Shown: in pieces, positions 24,745-34,890 of the stretch
How positions within the stretch are numbered: position 1 is the stretch's first letter
Layout: each line of letters opens with the position of its first letter
DNA from: Oscillospiraceae bacterium
GTDB lineage: Bacteria; Bacillota; Clostridia; Oscillospirales; Oscillospiraceae
Direction: 5' to 3'
DNA: 64,000 nt
Assembly: GCA_015068125.1 (NCBI GenBank)
Contig: SVLD01000001.1
Span: 93,795-157,794 of the forward strand
The notes under the pieces: generated by a model
Told to the model about the DNA's origin: nothing
Databases searched by the model: none
Seen by the model: only the letters and a program-made list of their open reading frames with translations
Position numbers and translations under genes: made by a program

Positions 24745-24831
24745 TGGTGCCGCTGACCGGGATCGAACCGGTACGGATTTTACTCCGAGGGATTTTAAGT
24801 CCCTTGTGTCTGCCTGTTCCACCACAGCGGC
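24745..24831 (-). tRNA. tRNA-Leu (anticodon TAA)
   Basis: 87 nt with encoded CCA. The acceptor stem is GCCGCTG/CAGCGGC, the anticodon loop is CTTAAAA inside stem AGGGA/TCCCT, there is a long variable arm (CGGAGTAAAATCCG) as expected for a class II tRNA, and the T-arm is CCGGTTCGATCCCGG. It reads UUA codons. Confidence 0.97.
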
Positions 24832-24879
24832 ATTTATGGTACAGCAGATATGGTATCACATTTTGATATCGCCGTCAAG

Positions 24880-25455
24880 TTACAACTGGTCGATATTCAG
24901 GCTGAAGGGCTCCAAACAATTGTCAATAAACCAGTCCAGCTCCGGCATCTCCATTTCCTGCATGGACTGCATGGTCTGCACCGCGGCGGAATCAAATTCC
25001 GTGTTGCCGGCTTTCTGCTCTTCGATGCATTTAATGTAGGCCGACAGCTTATCCGCCGCTTTTACGGTGGGCAAAACCTCCGGGTCATCCTCCAGTACAT
25101 CGTGCTCATAACAATGCCGCAGCTCCGGGGGCAGCATGGCCAGCAGACGCTCCCCGGCGATGCGCTCCACCTGCTTATAGGCATCTTTGATATCGGGGTT
25201 GTAGTACTTGATGGGGGTAGGCATATCGCCGGTGAGGGTTTCCGAAGCGTCGTGGTACAGTGCCGCTACGGCGCACCGATCCGGATCAGGGCCATCCAGC
25301 TTCAGAATTTCCCGGCGGATCAACGCCAACGCGTGAGCCAGCACCGCCACTTGGTGGCTGTGCTCCTGAATATTCTCGGAATAGGTATTGCGCATCAAAC
25401 CCCAGCGGGTGATGTAGCGCATTCTGCCCAGCAGGGCATAAAATTCGTTGGCCAT
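24880..25455 (-). CDS. yfbR: HD-domain 5'-deoxynucleotidase (YfbR-like)
   Basis: 191 aa, close to E. coli YfbR (199 aa). Metal and catalytic residues are in EHSHQVAVLAH, the HD pair YHDASETLTGD and the distal Asp KAADKLSAYI. The enzyme dephosphorylates deoxynucleoside 5'-monophosphates. It follows dnaI by 17 bp, so it is likely the last gene of a dnaD-dnaI-yfbR transcript, a sensible pairing of replication initiation with nucleotide-pool control. Confidence 0.88.
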   Translation of the reverse strand: MANEFYALLGRMRYITRWGLMRNTYSENIQEHSHQVAVLAHALALIRREILKLDGPDPDRCAVAALYHDASETLTGDMPTPIKYYNPDIKDAYKQVERIAGERLLAMLPPELRHCYEHDVLEDDPEVLPTVKAADKLSAYIKCIEEQKAGNTEFDSAAVQTMQSMQEMEMPELDWFIDNCLEPFSLNIDQL

Positions 25456-25472
25456 AGTTTCCTCTTTGTCCT

Positions 25473-26456
25473 TTAAATTCCCCGATTTTTCATAACCCGG
25501 ATATCATCACCCACGAAGGTCAGCCGGGCAAAATTGCCATGCAGCCGGGAGGCAATCTGGGGAGAATACCGCCGGGACAGCTCATCGATGTTCAGATTGG
25601 TGGAGATCACCATGGGCTTTCCGGAGAGCAGCCGGTCATTGACCAGGTTGTACAGGGCGGCGGTGACGAACTGGCCGGGCATTTCCGTGCCCAGGTCGTC
25701 AATGATCAAAAGGTCGCAGGCCATGAGCTTGTCTGCAGCCTGGCGATCCTCCTCGCTGCCGCCGAATTTGGCTCGCTCCAGCTTGGAAAACAGGTGGGAG
25801 GCAGTTTCGTAGAGGACGGAGTAACCCCGGTCGGCTACCGCTCTGGCGATGCAGGCAGACAGGAAGGTCTTGCCCAGGCCGGTACTGCCTACGAACAGCA
25901 GATTGCCGGAATTTTCCGTAAAGGTGGTGGCGTAACGGCGGCAGGTCTGAAAATTGCGCTCCATGATCGCCCGGGGGCTGGCGCCGTAGCGGCTGTCCAC
26001 CTGTTCAGGATAGTAATCCAGACGGAACTGGGCAAAATTTTCCTTGCCGCCGGAAAGCAGGGTCAGCTCTTTCTTTTGCTCCTGACGGCACAGCTCCATC
26101 AGACATTCGCACATGGCGCTGCCCATATAGCCGGTGCCGCCGCAATGAGGGCAAATGGGACTGTCATCCAGGAAGCCTTCCTCAAAATTGGCAGATACCA
26201 ACCGGGTCCGCTCTTGCTGGAGCGCCAGGTTTTCATTTTTAATTTGATCCATGATGGCATGGACATCACCGCCGGTGGTAAAGGCGGCTTGAGCGGCCTT
26301 GGCCATGGTCAGCCGAAGCTGCTGGTCGATTTGCCGCAGCCGGGGCAGAGCTTCATATGCCTGCTGCAGATGCTGCAGATTTTCGGATTCCCGATCCGCC
26401 TTTGCCTGGGCCAGTCGGGCCTTTGCCCGGCGGACGACTTCTGCGCTGTATGCCAT
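25473..26456 (-). CDS. dnaI: Replicative helicase loader (DnaI/DnaC-type AAA+ ATPase)
   Basis: 327 aa. The N-terminal part carries a zinc-binding CPHCGGTGYMGSAMCEC motif (about 118-134). The AAA+ domain shows Walker A VGSTGLGKTFLS, Walker B LLIIDDLGTE, sensor 1 VISTNLN and an Arg finger near RYSPQIASRL. It loads the DnaB-type helicase at the origin. It starts 2 bp after dnaD in the same operon, matching the DnaD-DnaI partnership of Gram-positive replication initiation. Confidence 0.92.
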   Translation of the reverse strand: MAYSAEVVRRAKARLAQAKADRESENLQHLQQAYEALPRLRQIDQQLRLTMAKAAQAAFTTGGDVHAIMDQIKNENLALQQERTRLVSANFEEGFLDDSPICPHCGGTGYMGSAMCECLMELCRQEQKKELTLLSGGKENFAQFRLDYYPEQVDSRYGASPRAIMERNFQTCRRYATTFTENSGNLLFVGSTGLGKTFLSACIARAVADRGYSVLYETASHLFSKLERAKFGGSEEDRQAADKLMACDLLIIDDLGTEMPGQFVTAALYNLVNDRLLSGKPMVISTNLNIDELSRRYSPQIASRLHGNFARLTFVGDDIRVMKNRGI

Positions 26457-26458
26457 GG

Positions 26459-27334
26459 TTATCCCTCCCTGAGTATACGCTGGATGGCCTCCAATTCCGC
26501 TTCGCCCAGCTGACCGGTAGCGCCCTGGGGCACCGGCTTTTTATCGCCGGAGCGGATCTGTTCGCCGGTTTTCAGTCCGGCATCGTGCCATCTGCTCATA
26601 ATTTTGTTCATGTAAGGCCAGTTCAGACCGCCGGTATTCAGGCAGGTTCGCTCATAGGCCATGGTGATGGCTTCGTCATCGAAGCCCATTTCCAGCCAGC
26701 CGGAGGCATAACGCTCCTCCGCTGGGGTCAGCGCCCGTCCCCGGATCTGAAGCAGATTCTTCAAATGGGACAGACGGGAATTTTTCATGTTTTGATTATG
26801 GATAAATGCTGCGGCTTCCTCCAGAGTGTCGATGCCCTGTTCTGCCCAAAAATAGGCTTCCTTTTCAATGGCGCGCAGGGAAGGATTCCGCAAACTTCCC
26901 TTCTGCCGTGCCCGATCCTTGCAGTAGGATACCAGCACAGAGGTAACCTCCGCAGGCAACCCCAGATAACGCTCAAAGGACAGCAGAATTTTCAGTTCCT
27001 CGGTATTCATGGCTCTGCCCAGCAGCCGCTGGACTTCGCCGTAGAGCATGCGGAAGCTGCTGTCATGATCCATGGCATCCAGAACATCCCGCTCGGTGTA
27101 TTCCGGGCTCTGGCCGCTGCGGATCAGACTGCGGCGCTCCTCAGGCCACAGACCCAGCTGCCGCAGAGTGGCGCTGGCGCAGGACAGGCGGGAGGCGGAA
27201 AAATGCAGCTGCTTTTCCGCATTGGCGGCGTCGTTTCCGCTGTGGATATATAAGTACAGCATGGCCGCATCGGGGCTGCTGGACAGCAGTTTGCGGACAT
27301 CTGCTTTCTCAATATGGAGGGCTTCTGTGTTCAT
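26459..27334 (-). CDS. dnaD: DnaD-domain replication initiation protein
   Basis: 291 aa. A winged-helix-like N-terminal region (LHFSASRLSCASATLRQLGL) is followed by DnaD/DnaB2 helical domains (AMNTEELKILLSFERYLGLP, then WLEMGFDDEAITMAYERTCLNTG and the PYMNKIMSRWHDAG signature). It bridges DnaA at the origin to the helicase loader, here encoded next door. CGAGGAATTGCC precedes the ATG. Confidence 0.9.
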   Translation of the reverse strand: MNTEALHIEKADVRKLLSSSPDAAMLYLYIHSGNDAANAEKQLHFSASRLSCASATLRQLGLWPEERRSLIRSGQSPEYTERDVLDAMDHDSSFRMLYGEVQRLLGRAMNTEELKILLSFERYLGLPAEVTSVLVSYCKDRARQKGSLRNPSLRAIEKEAYFWAEQGIDTLEEAAAFIHNQNMKNSRLSHLKNLLQIRGRALTPAEERYASGWLEMGFDDEAITMAYERTCLNTGGLNWPYMNKIMSRWHDAGLKTGEQIRSGDKKPVPQGATGQLGEAELEAIQRILREG

Positions 27335-27367
27335 GGCAATTCCTCGTAAATTTCGTCAATTACAGTC

Positions 27368-27396
27368 ATTATAACACAGCTTTTTCCCCGAAACAA
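27368..27396 (-). promoter_or_regulatory. Promoter of dnaD-dnaI-yfbR
   Basis: -35 TTGTTT (27391-27396), 17-bp spacer, -10 TATAAT (27368-27373). Confidence 0.78.
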
Positions 27397-27492
27397 CGGC
27401 TTTTTGCGAAATAATTTTGAACAAAAACCGTATGGATTTTTGGTTGCTCACAGCATCTTGTGGTTAGAGAAAATTATTACCACAAGCCGGTT

Positions 27493-27521
27493 AAAAAAGC
27501 CCTCCGAATTTCTTCGGAGGG
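27493..27521 (-). terminator. Terminator of the ATP synthase operon
   Basis: CCCTCCGAA-gaaa-TTCGGAGGG then GCTTTTTT leftwards, just after atpC. Confidence 0.92.
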
Positions 27522-27527
27522 AAGTGG

Positions 27528-30197
<2,670 letters not shown>

Positions 30198-30212
30198 GGG
30201 GTTCCTCCTTCC

Positions 30213-31727
30213 TTACTCGGATGCGGTAAATTCCTTGAGCAGAGCGCTCAGGGCTTCTTTCAGAGCTTCCTCGGTGTCGGGCTCCAGCTTGCCGGTGGTG
30301 CGGATAGCCTTCAGGACATCGGCGTAGCGATTGTCCATAAACTCGTACAGCCGCAGCTCAAATTCCGGAATCTGCTCCAGATTGATATCCTTCAGATAGC
30401 CATGGGTAACGGCATAGAGAATGCAAACCTGGTGCGCTACTTCCACAGGGGCATTGTTGCCCTGCTTCAGCACTGCCACGATTCGCTCACCCAATGCCAG
30501 ACGGGACTTGGTATCGGCATCCAGGTCGGAGCCGAACTGGGCAAAGCTTTGCAGCTCCCGGTACTGGGAGTACAGCAGCTTCAAAGAGCCGGCCACCTTC
30601 TTCATGGCCTTGATCTGGGCATCACCGCCAACACGGGAAACGGAAATGCCGGGATTCACCGCAGGCATAACGCCGGCGTTGAACAGCTCGGTTTCCAGGA
30701 AGATCTGACCGTCGGTGATGGAAATGACGTTGGTGGGAATGTAGGCAGACACGTCGCCGGCCTGGGTTTCGATGATGGGCAGGGCCGTCAGACTGCCGCC
30801 GCCTTTTTCCGGGGACATCTGGGCAGCCCGCTCCAAAAGACGGCTGTGCAGATAGAAAACATCGCCGGGGTAAGCTTCCCGTCCGGGGGGACGGCGAATC
30901 AGCAGGGAAATGGCCCGGTAGGCCACGGCGTGCTTGGAAAGATCGTCATAAATGATCAGCACATCCTTGCCCCGGTGCATAAAATGCTCACCGATGGCGC
31001 AGCCGGCATAGGGCGCGATATACTGCATGGGCGCCAGCTCGGAAGCGGTAGCGGACACCACGATGGTATAGTCCATAGCGCCGCTGAGGGTGAGGTTTTC
31101 CACCATCTGGGCTACGGTACTGCGCTTCTGGCCGATGGCTACATAGATGCAGATCACATCCTTGCCCTTCTGGTTCAGGATGGTATCAGTAGCGATGGTG
31201 GTCTTACCGGTCTGGCGGTCGCCGATAATCAGCTCACGCTGACCGCGGCCGATGGGAATCATGGAGTCGATGGCCTTGATACCGGTCTGCAGGGGACGGC
31301 TGACATGCTGGCGGTCAATAATGCCGGGGGCAGGGGATTCGATGGGGCGGTAGCCCTCTGCGTCGATGGTGCCCTTGCCGTCAATGGGCTCGCCCAGAGC
31401 ATTGACAACACGGCCAATGAGCTTCTGACCCACAGGAACGGAAACCACCTTGCCGGTACGCTTAACAGTGTCGCCTTCCTTGATGCCGCTGTCGGAACCC
31501 AGAATAACGACGGAAACGGTGTCCTCTTCCAGGTTCTGCGCCATGCCGAAAGAGCCGTTGGACAGCTCCACCAGCTCGCCTGCCATGCAGTTATCCAGGC
31601 CGGAAACCTTGGCGATGCCGTCACCGACCAGAATGACGATGCCGGTTTCGCTGGCTTCCAGCTTATTTTCATAGTTTTTGATCTGGGCGCGGATAATTTT
31701 TGTAATTTCTTCAGGTCTTAGATCCAT
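30213..31727 (-). CDS. atpA: F1Fo ATP synthase alpha subunit
   Basis: Non-catalytic nucleotide-binding F1 subunit, 504 aa. P-loop [13 protein letters not shown], the [21 protein letters not shown] stretch and the arginine-finger region [13 protein letters not shown] are all present. The N-terminal delta-binding segment is normal in length. The gap to atpH is 19 bp. Confidence 0.98.
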   Translation of the reverse strand: MDLRPEEITKIIRAQIKNYENKLEASETGIVILVGDGIAKVSGLDNCMAGELVELSNGSFGMAQNLEEDTVSVVILGSDSGIKEGDTVKRTGKVVSVPVGQKLIGRVVNALGEPIDGKGTIDAEGYRPIESPAPGIIDRQHVSRPLQTGIKAIDSMIPIGRGQRELIIGDRQTGKTTIATDTILNQKGKDVICIYVAIGQKRSTVAQMVENLTLSGAMDYTIVVSATASELAPMQYIAPYAGCAIGEHFMHRGKDVLIIYDDLSKHAVAYRAISLLIRRPPGREAYPGDVFYLHSRLLERAAQMSPEKGGGSLTALPIIETQAGDVSAYIPTNVISITDGQIFLETELFNAGVMPAVNPGISVSRVGGDAQIKAMKKVAGSLKLLYSQYRELQSFAQFGSDLDADTKSRLALGERIVAVLKQGNNAPVEVAHQVCILYAVTHGYLKDINLEQIPEFELRLYEFMDNRYADVLKAIRTTGKLEPDTEEALKEALSALLKEFTASE

Positions 31728-31746
31728 ATTGTACCTGCTTTCTGAA

Positions 31747-32286
31747 TCAGAGTACGGTAGTTTTCAGCTTGGCGCGGATGGCGCTGAGCCGATGGGCTAC
31801 GGTGCCGTCCAGGCACTTGCCATCGTAATCCAGGCGGATTCCGCCCAAGATGCCGGGCTCCACCCGGTTATGAAGCTGGATGGTCTTGCCGGTGATGGCG
31901 GTCAGCTTTTCGGAGAGTCTGGCAGCCTGACCGGCATCCAGGGCAACAGCGGTGACTGCGGTTACCGGCAGAATGCCGTTGTCCCGGTTGTAATGCTCCC
32001 GGTAGGAAGCAACACAATCAAAGAAATGCTTGGGATAGCCCTTTTCGGTGAGAATTTTCAAAAAATTCAGCACATAAGGCTGCAGCTTGCCCCGAAAGCT
32101 GTCGTCCAGAATGGCACAGCGTTCCTGCTTGCTGAGACTTTGGGCGGCCAACAGCCGCAAAAACGCCGGGTTCTGGCGAAAGGATTCCTCCAGAACCGAC
32201 AGTTCCTGCAAAATCGTTTCGGACAGGCCCTCGGCCTTGGCAAGATCGTACAGCGCTTCGCCGTAAACACTTCCTACCTGGGTCAT
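31747..32286 (-). CDS. atpH: F1Fo ATP synthase delta subunit
   Basis: 179 aa peripheral-stalk protein joining F1 to the b subunit. The six-helix N-terminal domain ([20 protein letters not shown]) and C-terminal [20 protein letters not shown] are characteristic. It overlaps atpF by 4 bases. Confidence 0.95.
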   Translation of the reverse strand: MTQVGSVYGEALYDLAKAEGLSETILQELSVLEESFRQNPAFLRLLAAQSLSKQERCAILDDSFRGKLQPYVLNFLKILTEKGYPKHFFDCVASYREHYNRDNGILPVTAVTAVALDAGQAARLSEKLTAITGKTIQLHNRVEPGILGGIRLDYDGKCLDGTVAHRLSAIRAKLKTTVL

Positions 32287-32789
32287 AGCGTGTCACCCAA
32301 TTCGTCGATAAAGCTGTCCACCAGAACGGCATGATCTCTGTCGCTGATCTCCCGTCCCACCGCTTTTTCGGCAATGGCCATGGCCAGCTCGGAAATTTCA
32401 TCCTTGGCGTCGTTTATGGCCTTTTTCTTTTCCATGGCAATATCCGCGGCGGCCTTATCCATAATGGCAGAGGCCTCCGCGTTGGCCTGGCGGAGGATTT
32501 CCTCCTCCCGAGCCTGTCCACGGGCGACGGCTTCCTTGACGATGCGTTCGCCGGTCTGAGTGGCCAGGGACAGCTTTTGCTTATATGCGTCCTCCAGGGC
32601 CAGTGCTTCGGTCTTGGCGGTATCCGCCTCGGCGTACATATCGTCAATTTCCTTTTGCCGTTCGGCGATCATTTTCATAACGGGCTTAAAGAGAAACTTC
32701 GTGCCCACGAAAATCACCGTCAGGGTGTTTAGAAGCGTAAACAGAGCGGTCCACAGGTTTACGCCGATAAATTCTTCAAAGTAACCCAC
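32283..32789 (-). CDS. atpF: F1Fo ATP synthase b subunit
   Basis: 168 aa. One N-terminal membrane helix (LFTLLNTLTVIFVGTKFLF) precedes a long charged helix (about 35-160) rich in Ala/Glu/Lys, including IMDKAAADIAMEKKKAIN, that forms the dimeric peripheral stalk. Overlap with atpH supports strict co-translation. Confidence 0.95.
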   Translation of the reverse strand: MGYFEEFIGVNLWTALFTLLNTLTVIFVGTKFLFKPVMKMIAERQKEIDDMYAEADTAKTEALALEDAYKQKLSLATQTGERIVKEAVARGQAREEEILRQANAEASAIMDKAAADIAMEKKKAINDAKDEISELAMAIAEKAVGREISDRDHAVLVDSFIDELGDTL

Positions 32790-32832
32790 TCACTTCGCTC
32801 CTTTCGTTTGTAGTGGAGAAAAGTAAATGCGA

Positions 32833-33078
32833 TTACAGAATCAGCAGAATCAGAATAGCGGTAATCAGGGAGTAGATACCGGTGGATTCCGTGATGGCAC
32901 AGCCCAGGATCATGTTAACACGCAGATTGTCAGCAGATTCAGGCTGACGGGCCATGCCCTCCAGTGCGTGGCTGACAGCGTTGCCTTCGCCCAGTGCGGG
33001 GCCGATAGCGCCGATGCCCATACACAGACCTGCGCCCAGTGCCTTGCCCAAAATAGCCAAACCTTCGCCAATACCCAT
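32833..33078 (-). CDS. atpE: F1Fo ATP synthase c subunit, predicted Na+-coupled
   Basis: 81-aa hairpin of two membrane helices joined by the ARQPE loop; ring rotor of Fo. The ion carboxylate is E64 in ITESTGIYSLI, followed by S65, T66 and Y69 as in the Na+-binding c subunit of Ilyobacter. On helix 1, E31 (ALGEGNAV) replaces the Gln found in Ilyobacter; the E/E pair is the two-carboxylate Na+ motif described for Fusobacterium nucleatum. The start is ATG 33076-33078 behind AGGAGGAAT; a longer frame to 33300 overlaps atpB and is rejected. Confidence 0.96.
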   Translation of the reverse strand: MGIGEGLAILGKALGAGLCMGIGAIGPALGEGNAVSHALEGMARQPESADNLRVNMILGCAITESTGIYSLITAILILLIL

Positions 33079-33148
33079 AATAAAATTCCTCCTAAAAAGT
33101 TTTTGATAAATAATATATTGTGCCACAAAAAGCGGCGATCTTAAGAAA

Positions 33149-34033
33149 TTAAGCAGCTTCTGCTGCTTCCGGACCCGGCAGAGAACCGGCGATATACACC
33201 ATGGACAGCAGTGTAAACACCAGTGCCTGGATGAGGCCGGAGAAGAAGTCAAAATAGACAGACAGCACCGCCGGGATGCCGTAGGTGAAGATGGGAACAT
33301 CCGACAGAATGTGCAAACTCTGAAGCAGACCGAAAAATCCGATGATGAACGTCACAGCTGCCAAGATCTTGTGCAGCAGTTTTTTGGTTTTCCGCGCCCA
33401 CAGGAAGAACAGCAGCAGACCGGCGATAATCAGCGCCGAGCCCATGAGCCAGCCTGCGGAAGCCACAAGACCGAGGATTACCGACGACAGCAGGGACAGC
33501 GCCGCATAGATCAGCGCCGAAATCACGCCGCCAACGGAAACATTACTGAAATGACGGAAGGACATGGACAGGGGCTGGGAAACATCGGAAATGATGTTCA
33601 TCGGATTGATATAATTCTTCAAAAATTTGCCGATGCCGTTGTGCTTGATGTTGTTAAACCAGATGATAAACGAAACCATCAGCGCCCAGACGGCGGTGCA
33701 GTTGATATCCGCAGTGGCGGATCGGAAGAAGCCCGTCAGGCCGATATAGCTTCCGCAGATACTGCACAGAAACAGACAGCCCATAAAAGGGGCCCAGTGG
33801 ACATTGTGAATTCCCATAGCAGAGGCGGTTAGGTCGGTAATCATGGACACGCCCTTTTCCACAAGCACTTGCCGTTTGCCCGGGCGCTTTTGGAGATTCC
33901 TGCCCAGCAGAATAAAAGCGGTACACAGAATCACCATTACCAGAAAGGAAGACACCGTGGTCTGGGAGATGGGGATCCCGCCGAAAATCGGGATCACAAA
34001 ATAGACATACGCGCCGGTAACGTCGATGCTCAT
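33149..34033 (-). CDS. atpB: F1Fo ATP synthase a subunit
   Basis: 294-aa stator channel protein. The essential Arg is R160 in LSMSFRHFSN. The end LIQALVFTLLSMVYIAGSL matches the family's final helix (IQAfVF...L...Yi). Between about residues 195 and 250 there is an additional hydrophobic and basic stretch (LLLFFLWARKTKKLLHKI) making the protein longer there than E. coli-type a subunits. It starts with a 4-base overlap with atpI. Confidence 0.95.
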   Translation of the reverse strand: MSIDVTGAYVYFVIPIFGGIPISQTTVSSFLVMVILCTAFILLGRNLQKRPGKRQVLVEKGVSMITDLTASAMGIHNVHWAPFMGCLFLCSICGSYIGLTGFFRSATADINCTAVWALMVSFIIWFNNIKHNGIGKFLKNYINPMNIISDVSQPLSMSFRHFSNVSVGGVISALIYAALSLLSSVILGLVASAGWLMGSALIIAGLLLFFLWARKTKKLLHKILAAVTFIIGFFGLLQSLHILSDVPIFTYGIPAVLSVYFDFFSGLIQALVFTLLSMVYIAGSLPGPEAAEAA

Positions 34034-34434
34034 GACTTATTTACCCCTGCCTTTCTGAAAAATTCTACTACGGTCAAAACGGGGAAAACGAAAAACAGCG
34101 GGCAGACCATGGCAATCACATTACAGTGGCCGCTTTTGCCTAACAGCAGCAGCAAAACGCCGATCACCAGCAGACGGCCGATATAGGAGCCCTTGACCAT
34201 AGCCTTACCTTGCTTCACATCCTGGTCGGCGGCTCTGTCAGCTGCGGCGTTGGATGTGAGGGCCATGAAGAAAAAGTTGCCCACTGCCAGAATAAGACCC
34301 ACGGCAGCCCCCAGGAACACCCGGTAATCCAGATAGCCCAGTATGGCGTAAAGGCCGATCATGGCGCCGATGCAGATCAGTTCCCCCAGGGCGAGCAGTC
34401 CTGTCTCCCGGAGGATAAATTTGCGAATATTCAT
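34030..34434 (-). CDS. atpI: ATP synthase subunit I-like membrane protein
   Basis: 134 aa with four hydrophobic segments, between atpZ and atpB, the standard place for AtpI, which helps assemble the c ring. A charged loop (DRAADQDVKQGKAMVKG) separates the two helix pairs. The call rests on position and topology more than on sequence. Confidence 0.85.
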   Translation of the reverse strand: MNIRKFILRETGLLALGELICIGAMIGLYAILGYLDYRVFLGAAVGLILAVGNFFFMALTSNAAADRAADQDVKQGKAMVKGSYIGRLLVIGVLLLLLGKSGHCNVIAMVCPLFFVFPVLTVVEFFRKAGVNKS

Positions 34435-34449
34435 ATTTACCTCCTTGGG

Positions 34450-34707
34450 TCAGTCGTGATCGTTAAAGCAAACCGGGGGCGGCTCAGGATCTTCTTTGGT
34501 TTTGGATATCTGCCGCAGGAGCTTTAGAGAGCTGCGAAGTCCCTCCACAGCGCAGAGGATACCGAATCCAATGCCTACCCAAAGCACCCACTGTCCCCAA
34601 CCAAGGCCCTCATAAAGCCACAGCGACAGCAGCGTGGCGCAGGCCAGGGGCGCGGCTACGCTTAAACCCAGTTGGGTGAGCCATACCAGTAACTTCAGAT
34701 CTTTCAT
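34450..34707 (-). CDS. atpZ: AtpZ/AtpI-like small membrane protein, first gene of the atp operon
   Basis: 85 aa with two membrane helices (LVWLTQLGLSVAAPLACATL and WVLWVGIGFGILCAVEGL) and a charged, Pro-rich tail (EDPEPPPVCFNDHD). This is the usual form and place of AtpZ, which is associated with divalent-cation uptake or Fo assembly in other Firmicutes. The gap to atpI is 15 bp. Confidence 0.85.
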   Translation of the reverse strand: MKDLKLLVWLTQLGLSVAAPLACATLLSLWLYEGLGWGQWVLWVGIGFGILCAVEGLRSSLKLLRQISKTKEDPEPPPVCFNDHD

Positions 34708-34752
34708 GCTTTCTCTCCTGAAAAGTGCACAAATCCCAAAATATCACAATAT

Positions 34753-34781
34753 AGTATACCCGAAAAATCCGCCGCATGCAA
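34753..34781 (-). promoter_or_regulatory. Promoter of the ATP synthase operon
   Basis: -35 TTGCAT (34776-34781), 17-bp spacer, -10 TATACT (34753-34758), 45 bp before atpZ. Confidence 0.72.
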
Positions 34782-34830
34782 GAAGAAAATGAAAATTTTG
34801 ATAGACCTGTTAAAAAGCGTCAAATAGGTC

Positions 34831-34859
34831 TTTTCAATATCCGGAAAATATTGTAGAAT
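34831..34859 (+). promoter_or_regulatory. Promoter of recD2-comF-mreB
   Basis: TTTTCA (34831-34836), 17-bp spacer, TAGAAT (34854-34859). It is divergent from the atp promoter, 50 bp apart. Confidence 0.65.
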
Positions 34860-34890
34860 GATACTGTTATCAGAAAGGAGGGCGGCAGCC

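Noticed and set aside
24683..24859. N-terminal extension of the lipoprotein frame upstream of 24682
   Set aside because: It would translate through the tRNA-Leu gene and its terminator; the true start has a signal peptide and a ribosome site.
33079..33300. Extended start for atpE
   Set aside because: It would overlap atpB by 150 bases; the internal ATG has a perfect ribosome site and gives the normal 81-aa length.
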